DNA from: Cellulomonas sp. JH27-2
GTDB taxonomy: Bacteria > Actinomycetota > Actinomycetes > Actinomycetales > Cellulomonadaceae
Direction: 5' to 3'
DNA length: 64,000 nt
Assembly (NCBI RefSeq): GCF_014837175.1
Contig: NZ_JACYFR010000002.1
Location: 496,001 to 560,000, forward strand
Shown here: one piece after another, positions 42,286 through 50,386 of the stretch
How the letters are laid out: each line of letters begins with the position of its first letter
How positions within the stretch are numbered: position 1 is the first letter of the stretch
Translations under genes and position numbers: made by a program
The notes under the pieces: generated by a model
The model's database searches: none
The model's input: the letters and a program-made list of their open reading frames with translations, nothing else
Told to the model about the DNA's origin: nothing

Positions 42286-42986
42286 TGCTCAGCTGGCTCT
42301 TCGACGCGACCCTGACGATCGCGGGCCACGACATCCTGTGGCGGGAGATCGTCGGGAACGGGTTCGGCCTCGCGTCCGCGATCGGCGGGATGCGGCGTCA
42401 GGTGTGGGCGTGGCCCGTCGGCATCGTCGGGAACGTCCTGCTGTTCACGGTGTTCCTGGGCGGGGTGTTCGACACGCCGCAGGCCAAGGACCTGTACGGC
42501 CAGGCGGGACGGCAGGTGTTCTTCATCGTCGTGTCCGTCTACGGCTGGGTGCGCTGGCGCCAGGCCCGGGCCGACGGCCGCGCGCACGGCGACGCCCACG
42601 CGGCTGCCGTGGTCCCGCACTGGGCGGGCCCGAGGGGCTGGGTCCCGATCGGGACCGTCGCGGTCGTCGGGACGGTCGTGTTCGCGCAGATCTTCCGCGC
42701 CCTGGACTCGTACGGACCGTGGGCCGACGCGTGGATCTTCACGGGTTCGTTCCTGGCCACCTACGGCATGGCCCGCGGCTGGATCGAGTTCTGGCTGATC
42801 TGGATCGCGGTCGACGCCGTCGGGGTGCCGCTGCTGTTCCGGGCCGGCTACTACCCGTCCGCCGTGCTCTACATCGTGTACGCGGCCGTGGTCCTGTGGG
42901 GCTTCGTCGTCTGGTGGCGCCAGCGCGACCGAAACCCGGACGCGGTCAAGGACCTGCCGGAGCAACCCCTACTGTTGGCCGAGTGA
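42285..42986 (+). CDS. ribM: RibM/PnuX-type riboflavin transporter (PnuC family)
   Basis: A 233-residue membrane protein with six or seven helices of the PnuC (SWEET-like) family, including [31 protein letters not shown] and the late [18 protein letters not shown] block. PnuC members import nicotinamide riboside, but homologues lodged in actinobacterial riboflavin operons (RibM, PnuX) carry riboflavin. The operon position under the FMN riboswitch and the one-base overlap with ribH favour riboflavin. The substrate is inferred. Confidence 0.82.
   Translation: MLSWLFDATLTIAGHDILWREIVGNGFGLASAIGGMRRQVWAWPVGIVGNVLLFTVFLGGVFDTPQAKDLYGQAGRQVFFIVVSVYGWVRWRQARADGRAHGDAHAAAVVPHWAGPRGWVPIGTVAVVGTVVFAQIFRALDSYGPWADAWIFTGSFLATYGMARGWIEFWLIWIAVDAVGVPLLFRAGYYPSAVLYIVYAAVVLWGFVVWWRQRDRNPDAVKDLPEQPLLLAE
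42970..42975 (+). promoter_or_regulatory. -10 box TACTGT of a leaderless hisE promoter
   Basis: TACTGT lies inside the end of the transporter gene and ends 8 nt before the hisE GTG. It would free hisEG from riboflavin control. Confidence 0.5.
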
Positions 42987-43246
42987 AGACCTTCGACTCC
43001 TTGTTCGACGAGCTGGCCGACAAGGCCCGGACGCGCCCGGAGGGATCGGGCACCGTGGCCGAGCTGGATGCCGGCGTCCATGCCATCGGCAAGAAGATCG
43101 TCGAGGAGGCCGCCGAGGTGTGGATGGCCGCCGAGTTCGAGGGCGACGAGCGGACGGCCGAGGAGATCTCCCAGCTCCTCTACCACCTGCAGGTCCTCAT
43201 GCTCGCGCGCGGTCTGACCCTCGCCGACGTCTACACCCACCTGTGA
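42983..43246 (+). CDS. hisE: Phosphoribosyl-ATP pyrophosphatase
   Basis: Second histidine step, hydrolysing PR-ATP to PR-AMP. The 87 residues are one all-helical MazG-like domain with [38 protein letters not shown] and [17 protein letters not shown]; the Glu pairs form the metal site. Its GTG overlaps the transporter stop (GTGA). It is paired with hisG, the usual actinobacterial arrangement. Confidence 0.95.
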   Translation: MKTFDSLFDELADKARTRPEGSGTVAELDAGVHAIGKKIVEEAAEVWMAAEFEGDERTAEEISQLLYHLQVLMLARGLTLADVYTHL

Positions 43247-43262
43247 GAGAGGACCTCGCCGC

Positions 43263-44111
43263 GTGCTGAGGATCGCCGTCCCCAACAAGGGCTCCCTGTC
43301 GGAGCCCGCCGCCGCCATGCTCAAGGAGGCGGGTTACCGCCAGCGCCGCGACAGCCGCGAGCTGGTGCTGCCCGACCCGGACAACGACGTCGAGTTCTTC
43401 TTCCTGCGTCCCCGCGACATCGCTGTGTACGTGGGGTCGGGCACGGTCGACGTCGGCATCACCGGGCGTGACCTGATGCTCGACTCGGAGTCCGACGCGG
43501 TCGAGCACCTGCCGCTCGGCTTCGCGCGCTCCACGTTCCGCTGGGCGACGACCGCGGGGGAGATGAGCACGGTCGAGCAGGTCGCCGGTCACCGGGTCGC
43601 GACGAGCTATCCGGTGCTCGTCGCGTCCTACCTGCGCGAGCTGGGGATCGAGCCCGCCGGCGTCGTCCGACTGGACGGTGCCGTCGAGACCGCCATCAAG
43701 CTCGGTGTCGCCGACGTGATCGCCGACGTCGTCGAGACGGGCACCACCCTGCGCGCGGCGGGCCTGGAGATCTTCGGCGAGCCGATCCTGCGCTCCGAGG
43801 CGGTGCTGGTGCGGCGCTCCGACGTGGACGCTCCCGCGGGTCTCGACGTGCTCACGCGCCGCCTGCAGGGCGTGCTCACGGCCCAGCAGTACGTGCTCAT
43901 GGACTACGACGTGCCCACGTCGCTCGTCGAGAAGGCCGTCGCGATCACGCCGGGCCTCGAGTCGCCGACCGTCAGCCCGCTGCACAATGGCGACTGGTCG
44001 GCCGTGCGTGCCATGGTCCCGCGCGGGCAGACCAACCAGGTCATGGATGCCCTCTACGACGTGGGCGCCCGCGCCATCCTGGTCACGTCCATCCACGCGT
44101 GCCGGCTCTGA
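43263..44111 (+). CDS. hisG: ATP phosphoribosyltransferase, long form
   Basis: First, feedback-controlled step of histidine synthesis. The 282 residues are the long form with a C-terminal regulatory domain of about 75 residues, so no HisZ is needed. Visible are [19 protein letters not shown], the [15 protein letters not shown] segment, the PRPP-binding [15 protein letters not shown] and the C-terminal [18 protein letters not shown]. The GTG start is 16 nt after hisE. Confidence 0.96.
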   Translation: MLRIAVPNKGSLSEPAAAMLKEAGYRQRRDSRELVLPDPDNDVEFFFLRPRDIAVYVGSGTVDVGITGRDLMLDSESDAVEHLPLGFARSTFRWATTAGEMSTVEQVAGHRVATSYPVLVASYLRELGIEPAGVVRLDGAVETAIKLGVADVIADVVETGTTLRAAGLEIFGEPILRSEAVLVRRSDVDAPAGLDVLTRRLQGVLTAQQYVLMDYDVPTSLVEKAVAITPGLESPTVSPLHNGDWSAVRAMVPRGQTNQVMDALYDVGARAILVTSIHACRL

Positions 44112-44119
44112 CGGGCGCG

Positions 44120-44563
44120 ATGGCCGCCCCGACCACGCAGTACACCCCGTTCCGGCCGCACCTGGCCCGGATCGTCACGCTCGTGATGGCCGTCGTGGTG
44201 CTGGCCGGGACGGTCACGGTGATCCTCGCGATCCCCGAGCTCGGCCCAGGGGACCAGATCGGCTTCGCGATCGTCGGGCTGCTCATCATCTGGTTCTGCT
44301 GGCGTCAGGCGTCGGTCGCGGCCCTCCCGTCGCCCGAGGGGCTGGTCGTCCGCAACCTGCTGGTCACCACGCGCCTCGAGTGGGCGCAGATCGTGGCCGT
44401 GCGGTTCGGTGCCGGCCAGCCGTGGGTGCAGCTGGACCTGTCCGACGGCGACACGCTGGCCGTGATGGGCGTCCAGCGCGCCGACGGCGTGCGCGCCCAG
44501 GACGAGGCGCAGCGCCTGGCGACGCTCGTCGCGCAGCACTCCCGGACAGCGCGCGACGACTGA
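44120..44563 (+). CDS. Small membrane protein with a PH-like domain
   Basis: A 147-residue protein with two membrane helices (about 15-38 and 46-65) followed by a bacterial PH-like beta domain (EGLVVRNLLVTTRLEWAQIVAVRF, then WVQLDLSDGDTLAVMGV). It resembles the PH-domain proteins found beside hisG in many actinobacteria. The ATG is assigned; an in-frame GTG at 44099 overlapping the hisG end is an alternative. The role is unknown. Confidence 0.75.
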   Translation: MAAPTTQYTPFRPHLARIVTLVMAVVVLAGTVTVILAIPELGPGDQIGFAIVGLLIIWFCWRQASVAALPSPEGLVVRNLLVTTRLEWAQIVAVRFGAGQPWVQLDLSDGDTLAVMGVQRADGVRAQDEAQRLATLVAQHSRTARDD

Positions 44564-44582
44564 ACCGCGAGGGGTTCCTGCG

Positions 44583-45266
44583 TCAGCCTTCGCGCGTCAG
44601 CGGCGGGTGCAGCGCCGTCGTCGGCCCGGCGCGGTAGACAGCCGCAGGCCGTCCCGGCCCGTCGCTCACCGTCCGACCTGTGTCCGCGAGCAGACCCGGC
44701 GTGCTGGTGACCTTCCGGTGGAAGTTGCGGGGGTCGAGGGTCACGCCCCACACGGCTTCGTAGACGGCGCGCAGCTGGGAGACGGTGAACTCCGGCGCGC
44801 AGAACGCCGTCGCCAACGACGTGTACTCGAGCTTCGCACGGGCACGCTCGACCCCGTCCGCGAGGATGCGTGCGTGGTCGAAGGCGAGATCGCCGGCGAG
44901 CGCCTCGTCGACCGGGAGCCAGGCCGCACCGGCCGCGTCCCCGCCCGCACGGGCCTCGGGCAGGTGCGGGGCGAAGGCCAGGTAGGCCACCGAGACGGTA
45001 CGCATCCGCGGATCGCGACCAGGATCCCCGTAGGTGGCCAGCTGCTCGAGGTGCGTCGGGCCCGCCGCGACGCCCGTCTCCTCGGCGAGCTCGCGCGTCG
45101 CGGCGTCCACCAGGGTCTCGTCCGGCCGCACGAACCCGCCCGGTAGTGCGCGGCTGTGCAGGAACGGCTCCTCGCCGCGGTCGACCAGGAGCACGTGGAG
45201 CGCACCTGCGCGGACGGTGAGCACGACGAGGTCGACGGTGACCGCGAACGGGGGGTGCGACGTCAT
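44583..45266 (-). CDS. Nudix-domain transcriptional regulator (NrtR-like)
   Basis: A 227-residue protein with two parts. Residues 1-140 are a Nudix domain with an intact Nudix box, G-x5-E-x7-REL-x-EE-x-G-V, at 44-66, so hydrolysis may be retained. Residues about 155-215 match the winged-helix part of NrtR-type regulators (PEFTVSQLRAVYEAVWG, then DPRNFHRKV). Such regulators sense ADP-ribose or related nucleotides and repress NAD-related genes. It diverges from an SPFH/NAD-kinase-like pair; a palindrome lies within the shared promoter region. Its ATG is at leaderless distance from TATGGT. Confidence 0.85.
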   Translation of the reverse strand: MTSHPPFAVTVDLVVLTVRAGALHVLLVDRGEEPFLHSRALPGGFVRPDETLVDAATRELAEETGVAAGPTHLEQLATYGDPGRDPRMRTVSVAYLAFAPHLPEARAGGDAAGAAWLPVDEALAGDLAFDHARILADGVERARAKLEYTSLATAFCAPEFTVSQLRAVYEAVWGVTLDPRNFHRKVTSTPGLLADTGRTVSDGPGRPAAVYRAGPTTALHPPLTREG

Positions 45267-45272
45267 GGACCG

Positions 45273-45318
45273 ACCATATGTCGTCGACTTGACGATAACA
45301 AGCCTTGCGGGTTAGCGT
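45273..45318. promoter_or_regulatory. Overlapping divergent promoters with a central palindrome
   Basis: Minus strand: TTGTTA (45301-45296), 17 nt, TATGGT (45278-45273), with the start on the regulator's ATG at 45266. Plus strand: TTGACG (45289-45294), 18 nt, TAGCGT (45313-45318), start near 45325. The palindrome TCGTC-GACTT-GACGA (45281-45295) fills the minus-strand spacer and covers the plus-strand -35. A single bound dimer could block both. Confidence 0.65.
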
Positions 45319-45349
45319 CGGAGAGACGAGAACAACCGAGGAGGATCCG

Positions 45350-46354
45350 ATGGCCACCATCACCCGATACCCCTTCACCCGGCACCTGCGCGCGGTCCCG
45401 ACGTCGCACGTGCTGCACCTGCGTGCCGGCACGCTGAAGCACGACGGCGCCGGGATCGCCTTCTGGTACCGGCCGCTGTCGGCCGTCATCAGCGAGGTCC
45501 CGGTCGACGACCGTGAGCTGCCCTTCGTCGCCCACGCCCGCACGGCGGACTTCCAGGACGTGGCCGTCCAGCTGACGGTCAGCTACCGGTTCGACGACCC
45601 CCGACTGGTGGCGAGCCGCCTCGACTTCTCGATCGACCCGGACCACGGTCGGTGGACCGGCAACCCGCTCGAGCAGGTCGCGCACCTGCTGGGGGAGCTG
45701 GCGACCGCCCAGGTCATCGACGCGATCGCCGAGATGACGGTGCAGGACGCGGTCACGGCGGGCGTCGGCGCGCTGCGTCGCCGCGTCACCGACGGGCTGC
45801 GGGTCGACGAGCGGCTCGCGAGCACCGGCATCGCCGTGCTGGGGGCCCGGGTCGGCTCGGTCCGCGCCGAGGCCGACATGGAGAAGTACCTGCAGACGCC
45901 CGCGCGCGAGCAGGCGCAGGGCGAGGCCGACAAGTCGACGTTCGAGCGACGCGCTCTCGCCGTCGAACGCGAGCGGGCGATCGCGGAGAACGAGCTCGCC
46001 AACCGGATCCAGCTGGCCCTGCGCGAGCAGGAGCTCGTGGCGCAGGACGGCGCCAACGCCCGCACGCGGGCCGACGAGGCCGCTGCGGCCGCGCTGATCG
46101 AGGCGAACGCTGCCGCTGAACGGCAGACACTGCGCGCGGAGGCCGACGCGCACACCGCACGCGTGGTCGGCGAGGCTCAGGGCGCCGCCGAGGCCGCGCG
46201 CCTGGCCGCCTACGACGGCGTGGACCGCGAGGTGCTGACCGCGCTGGCGATGCGTGAGCTCGCCGCCAACCTGCCGAGCATCGGCAACCTCACCGTGACC
46301 CCCGACCTGCTGACCGGCGCGCTCGCCGGCCTGGTCGGTGGCAAGGAGGCGTGA
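45350..46354 (+). CDS. SPFH/Band 7 domain protein
   Basis: A 334-residue protein of the stomatin/prohibitin/flotillin superfamily. It lacks an N-terminal membrane helix. A beta-rich SPFH domain spans about 15-185 (TADFQDVAVQLTVSYRF, then a helical part with ATAQVIDAIAEMTVQD). A long Ala/Glu/Arg coiled coil (about 190-280) follows, then a hydrophobic tail ending LLTGALAGLVGG. The ATG has GAGGAGG 5 nt upstream. The next gene, NAD-kinase-like, starts one base after its stop with its own strong ribosome-binding site, so they form an operon. Confidence 0.85.
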   Translation: MATITRYPFTRHLRAVPTSHVLHLRAGTLKHDGAGIAFWYRPLSAVISEVPVDDRELPFVAHARTADFQDVAVQLTVSYRFDDPRLVASRLDFSIDPDHGRWTGNPLEQVAHLLGELATAQVIDAIAEMTVQDAVTAGVGALRRRVTDGLRVDERLASTGIAVLGARVGSVRAEADMEKYLQTPAREQAQGEADKSTFERRALAVERERAIAENELANRIQLALREQELVAQDGANARTRADEAAAAALIEANAAAERQTLRAEADAHTARVVGEAQGAAEAARLAAYDGVDREVLTALAMRELAANLPSIGNLTVTPDLLTGALAGLVGGKEA

Positions 46355-46355
46355 C

Positions 46356-47255
46356 GTGGGACTCGCACCGCGGGTCGTGGTGGTGCACCGGGCGACCGAG
46401 CTGGACGGCCTCCTGGAACGCCACGGGACGCGCGGCCAGGCCGAGTTCTTCCTGCGCACCCGCGGGCGGTCGTTGGCCGACGTCCAGGACCGGCACGACG
46501 CCCAGGATGCGGCCCTGACGCAGGTCCGGGCCTCGATCCCGGCGGACTGGCGCCGCGGCGACGTCGAGCGCGAGGACCTGTACCGGTTCGCCTTCGAGCC
46601 GGGCGACGTCGTCGTCGTGGTCGGCCAGGACGGTCTCGTCGCCAACGTCGCGAAGTACCTGGATGCGCAGGTCGTGGTCGGGGTCGACCCGGAACCCGGA
46701 CGCAACGCGGGCGTCCTGGTGACGCACGCGCCCCTGCGGGTGGAACGGCTGCTCGCCGACGTCGTGGGTGGGACGGCCGCCGTCCAGCACCGCACGATGG
46801 TCACGGCGACGCTCGACGACGGTGAGCGGCTCGACGCGCTGAACGAGGTGTTCGTCGGACACCCGAGCCACCAGTCGGCCCGGTACCGGATCGAGGCGGG
46901 CACCCGGGTCGAGGCGCAGTCGTCGTCGGGCGTGATCGTGGCGACGGGCACGGGTGCCACCGGCTGGGCAGCCTCGATCCGCCGGGAGCGCGGCGGGCCG
47001 GCCCTGCCGGCGCCGGACGAGCGCGCGCTCGGGTGGTACGTCCGCGAGGCGTGGCCGTCGCCGGCCACCGGGACGTCGCTGACCTCGGGGCTGCTCGACG
47101 AGGACGGGCACCTGCGGGTCGTCGTCGCGTCGGACGCGCTCGTCGTCTTCGGCGACGGGCTCGAGCAGGACCGCCTGACGGCCACGTGGGGGCAGACGAT
47201 CGACCTCGCGGTCGCGGGCCGGACGTTGGCCCTCGCCGTCTCGCGGCCGTCCTAG
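46356..47255 (+). CDS. Divergent NAD-kinase-like protein
   Basis: A 299-residue protein with the NAD-kinase layout. The GGDG loop appears as VVGQDGLVANVA (89-97), keeping the Asp but with Gln for the second Gly; the Asn-Glu motif is ALNEVFVG (161-168); the TPTGSTAY block appears as VATGTGATGWAAS (195-207). All landmarks are in the right order, so it is a real family member, not a fragment. Whether it phosphorylates NAD is open. The GTG follows AAGGAGG by 6 nt. Its stop and that of the convergent DUF3866 gene lie in one CTAG tetranucleotide. Confidence 0.75.
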   Translation: MGLAPRVVVVHRATELDGLLERHGTRGQAEFFLRTRGRSLADVQDRHDAQDAALTQVRASIPADWRRGDVEREDLYRFAFEPGDVVVVVGQDGLVANVAKYLDAQVVVGVDPEPGRNAGVLVTHAPLRVERLLADVVGGTAAVQHRTMVTATLDDGERLDALNEVFVGHPSHQSARYRIEAGTRVEAQSSSGVIVATGTGATGWAASIRRERGGPALPAPDERALGWYVREAWPSPATGTSLTSGLLDEDGHLRVVVASDALVVFGDGLEQDRLTATWGQTIDLAVAGRTLALAVSRPS

Positions 47256-48373
47256 TCCAGCAGAGCGACCGCGTGCCGGCCGGCGACCGCCGCCGCCAGG
47301 AACGCCGCGGGGTCGCGGTCGAGCCCGCGGCCCATGGTCGACAGCCGCACGGGCGAGCCCCGCAGCGCATCCAGCAGATCCTCGCCCGCCGGCACCTCGA
47401 CCAGCCGGTGCCGCGTCGCGAGCTGCGCGACCTGCTCCGCCACGCGTGCGCCGAGCGCCGACAAGTCACCGCCGAAGACGGGGACCGGGACGTCCGCGGG
47501 CTGGAGGGCGACCCGTCCGTAGGCGGTCAGCGAGTGGTGCGAGACGCCGAGGTGCCGCTCCCGCTCGTCGGCCCCGGACACGCGCAGCGACGCGACTGCA
47601 CGGCCGCCGAGAACGCCGACCGCGTTGACCGCCTCACCGACCGCGACACCCGAGAAGCCCCAGCGCGTCCCCGTGCCGAGGTTGCCCGGGCCCTGGGCGA
47701 CGACGACGAGGTCGGCGTCGACCACGTGGCGCGCGGCCAGCAGCCCGGTGTGGACGGTGACCGCCTCGAGGTCACCCCCGAACGCCTGGCCGGTGGTGAT
47801 GCAGGACGCGATCCAGCCGGCGTCGCGCAGGCCGGCGACGGCCCGCGAGAACCAGGCCGGCAGCGCACCGCCGTCCGTCATGACGTACACGACGCGGGGG
47901 GCGGGTCGCCCGGCTGCGTCGGCCGCGTGCCGGGCGCCGGCGATGATCGCGGGGAGCGCGGAGTGCAGGTCCGCGACGACCACCGGCAGCCCGGCGAGGT
48001 CGTCGGCGTCCGCCAGCACCTCGTGGTGCTCGGACTCCTGGTCGTCGACGCCCAGAACCATCGCCTGCAACGGGGTGTACCGCGCCTTCACCAGGTGCCC
48101 GCGACCCGCCGGGCGGTCCGGGGGGACGGAGCCCGCCGGCGCGACGACCAGCGCGTACCCGCCCGTGCCCAACCCGCGGGCGAGAGCGGAGACGTTGAGC
48201 AGCACGCGCGTCCCCACCGGCGTCTCGCCGACGAGCTCGGGGTAGGCGAGGGCCTTGACCTCGGTCGGGAGGTCGGGGTCGGCCCACGGCTCGTCGAGCG
48301 CGACCTGCAGCTCGACCGCGCCGGGCCACGACGCCCGGACGGACTGGACGACACCCGCACGCCACGTGATCAC
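47252..48373 (-). CDS. DUF3866 family protein
   Basis: A 373-residue soluble protein of a conserved actinobacterial family without known function. The N-terminal 80 residues look like a beta barrel, and glycine-rich nucleotide-like loops occur later (VVVAQGPGNLGTGTRWGFSG). HVVDAD and SLRVSGADERERHLGVSHH are also visible. I recognise it as DUF3866 by overall pattern, not by a catalytic motif. The GTG start is exactly at leaderless distance from a TAGCGT -10 box and is divergent from pafB, with only 32 nt between the start codons. Confidence 0.75.
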   Translation of the reverse strand: MITWRAGVVQSVRASWPGAVELQVALDEPWADPDLPTEVKALAYPELVGETPVGTRVLLNVSALARGLGTGGYALVVAPAGSVPPDRPAGRGHLVKARYTPLQAMVLGVDDQESEHHEVLADADDLAGLPVVVADLHSALPAIIAGARHAADAAGRPAPRVVYVMTDGGALPAWFSRAVAGLRDAGWIASCITTGQAFGGDLEAVTVHTGLLAARHVVDADLVVVAQGPGNLGTGTRWGFSGVAVGEAVNAVGVLGGRAVASLRVSGADERERHLGVSHHSLTAYGRVALQPADVPVPVFGGDLSALGARVAEQVAQLATRHRLVEVPAGEDLLDALRGSPVRLSTMGRGLDRDPAAFLAAAVAGRHAVALLD

Positions 48374-48379
48374 CGGACC

Positions 48380-48399
48380 ACGCTACCGGCCACTACGGT
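48380..48399. promoter_or_regulatory. Divergent pair of leaderless -10 boxes (DUF3866 and pafB)
   Basis: On the minus strand TAGCGT (48385-48380) ends 7 nt before the DUF3866 GTG; on the plus strand TACGGT (48394-48399) ends 7 nt before the pafB GTG. The two predicted starts are 33 bp apart and the -35 regions would lie in each other's gene. Confidence 0.6.
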
Positions 48400-48405
48400 G
48401 GTCCG

Positions 48406-49422
48406 GTGGCCACCACCCCCGCAGCCGCCGAGCGTCTGCTCAACCTCGTCATCGCCCTGGTCAACACCCAGGGGCGGATGACGAAGGAGCAGGTCCGCTC
48501 CACCGTCGCCGGATACGGCGACGCGCCCAGCGACGACGCCTTCGAGCGGATGTTCGAGCGCGACAAGGACACGTTGCGCGAGCTCGGCGTCCCGGTCCTG
48601 ACCGTCACGGACGCCAGCCACGGCGACGACTTCGGGTACCGCATCGACCTCGACACGTACGCGCTGGCGCCCATCGACCTGACGTCGGCCGAGCTCGGCG
48701 TGCTGACGATGGCCGCCCAGCTCTGGCAGGACCGGTCGCTGCGCGCGGACTCGTCGCGCGCGCTGACCAAGCTGCGGGCCGTCGGGGACACGCCAGGCAG
48801 CACCGACGCCGTCGCCGGCATCGCGCCGCGGGTCCGGCCCGCGGGCGGCGCGTTCGCACCGCTGGTCGACGCCGTCCAGGCACGTCAGGCCGTGCGCTTC
48901 ACGTACCGTGCGGCGACCACGGGCGAGGTGCGCCCGCGCGAGGTCGAGCCGTGGAAGCTGCTCGCGCGGCGGGGCGGGTGGATCCTCGTGGGCCGCGACC
49001 GTGACCGGGGGGCCACGCGCTCGTTCCGCCTCAGCCGGATCGAGGGCGCCGTCCGGACGCTGGGGGAGCCGGGCGGTTTCGAGGCCCCGACGGCCGACGA
49101 CCTGGCGGACGCCCTGCGCACGTGGGATGCCGGGACCGAGGGCACCGCGACCCTGGCGGTGCTGCCCGAGCGGGCCGGCGCGCTGCGCCAGCGGCACGTC
49201 GCCGACGGCGAGCCCCTGCCGACCGTCGCCGGGCGCGACGTGATCCGCGTGCCCTACCGCGCGCAGTGGGAGCTCGCCGAGGAGGTCGTCGGGCACGGCG
49301 ACGCGGTGCTCGTCCTCGAGCCACGCTCGATGCGTGAGATCGTCGTGCACCTGCTGCGGACCGCCGCAGCGCTCGACGAACCCGTGGCCCGGCACGACGA
49401 CCAGGAGGTGGCCCGTGGCTGA
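48406..49422 (+). CDS. pafB: WYL-domain regulator PafB
   Basis: One half of the PafBC transcriptional activator, which in mycobacteria drives the RecA-independent DNA-damage response. The 338 residues have an N-terminal winged helix (about 1-75) and a WYL domain from about 145 (VRFTYRAATTGE, EPWKLLARRGGWILVGRDRD, RSFRLSRIEG). The WYL signature reads WIL here. The usual upstream neighbour pafA and the pup-proteasome genes are not present in this window. Confidence 0.9.
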   Translation: MATTPAAAERLLNLVIALVNTQGRMTKEQVRSTVAGYGDAPSDDAFERMFERDKDTLRELGVPVLTVTDASHGDDFGYRIDLDTYALAPIDLTSAELGVLTMAAQLWQDRSLRADSSRALTKLRAVGDTPGSTDAVAGIAPRVRPAGGAFAPLVDAVQARQAVRFTYRAATTGEVRPREVEPWKLLARRGGWILVGRDRDRGATRSFRLSRIEGAVRTLGEPGGFEAPTADDLADALRTWDAGTEGTATLAVLPERAGALRQRHVADGEPLPTVAGRDVIRVPYRAQWELAEEVVGHGDAVLVLEPRSMREIVVHLLRTAAALDEPVARHDDQEVARG

Positions 49423-50386
49423 CCGCGCGAGCGACCGCCTGCTGCGGATGCTCGGCATGATCGCGTACCTGGACCGCCACGACGGCGTCCCGGTCGCGGA
49501 GGTCGCCGAGCACTTCGGGGTGACGCCGGCCCAGGTCATGGCCGACGTCGAGCTGCTCTGGATGACGGGCACGCCGGGCTACCTGCCGTACGACCTCATC
49601 GACTTCGACGCCACGTCCTACGAGCGGGGCGTCGTCCGCCTCACCGAGTCGCGCGGCATGACCCGCCCGCTGCGGCTCGGTGCCCGCGAGGCCGTCGCGC
49701 TGGTCGCAGCCCTGCGCGCGCTGGACGGCGCCCTGGGCGGCGCTCTCGACGACGAGCAGGGCGCGGTGCTGCGCTCGGCGCTGGCCAAGCTCACCGCGGC
49801 GGCGGGCGACGCCGCGGGTGCCGTCGACGTCACGCTCGCCGCATCCGCGGATCCCCAGGTCACGGCCGCGATCGCGACCGCGCTGCGCGAGAAGCGCCGG
49901 CTGCACATCCGGTACGTCAACGCCTCGGACATCTCCACGGAGCGCGACGTCGACCCGATCCGGCTCGTGACCGACGACGAACGGTCGTACCTGCTGGCCT
50001 GGTGCCGGGCGGTCGACGGCGAGCGGCTGTTCCGCGTGGATCGCGTGCTGGAGGCGCACGTGCTCGCCGAGGCCGCCGACCCGCACGAGGTCGCGGCGGG
50101 TGCGGACACGTTCGAGCCGGGCCCGTACGGCGACCTGGTGACGCTGCGCCTGGCCAGCCGCGCGCGCTGGGTCGCCGAGGTCACGCCGGTGGAGGCCGTG
50201 CGCAACCTCGACGACGGCTCGTTCGAGATCGACGTCCGCGTCGTGAACCCCGACTGGCTGCGGCATCTGGTGCTGCAGGTGGCCACCTCGGTGGTCGCGG
50301 TGACTCCTGCGCGCGTGGCGACCGACGTGGCCGCCGCGGCCCGCGCGGCCCTGGCCGCGTACGACACGCTCGAGCAGGTGGGCTGA
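49415..50386 (+). CDS. pafC: WYL-domain regulator PafC
   Basis: Partner of PafB. The 323 residues comprise a winged helix (about 1-65, with VAEVAEHFGVTPAQVMADVELLWMTG), a middle domain and a WYL domain from about 145 (LHIRYVNASDISTERDVDPIRLV, YLLAWCRAVDGERLFRVDRV), then the WCX extension. The GTG has AGGAGG 6 nt upstream and overlaps the pafB end by eight bases. Confidence 0.9.
   Translation: MADRASDRLLRMLGMIAYLDRHDGVPVAEVAEHFGVTPAQVMADVELLWMTGTPGYLPYDLIDFDATSYERGVVRLTESRGMTRPLRLGAREAVALVAALRALDGALGGALDDEQGAVLRSALAKLTAAAGDAAGAVDVTLAASADPQVTAAIATALREKRRLHIRYVNASDISTERDVDPIRLVTDDERSYLLAWCRAVDGERLFRVDRVLEAHVLAEAADPHEVAAGADTFEPGPYGDLVTLRLASRARWVAEVTPVEAVRNLDDGSFEIDVRVVNPDWLRHLVLQVATSVVAVTPARVATDVAAAARAALAAYDTLEQVG

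Noticed and set aside
46356..47255. NAD-kinase-like gene as a pseudogene
   Set aside because: The frame is intact, the length is normal, all motif blocks are in order, and it has a strong ribosome-binding site.
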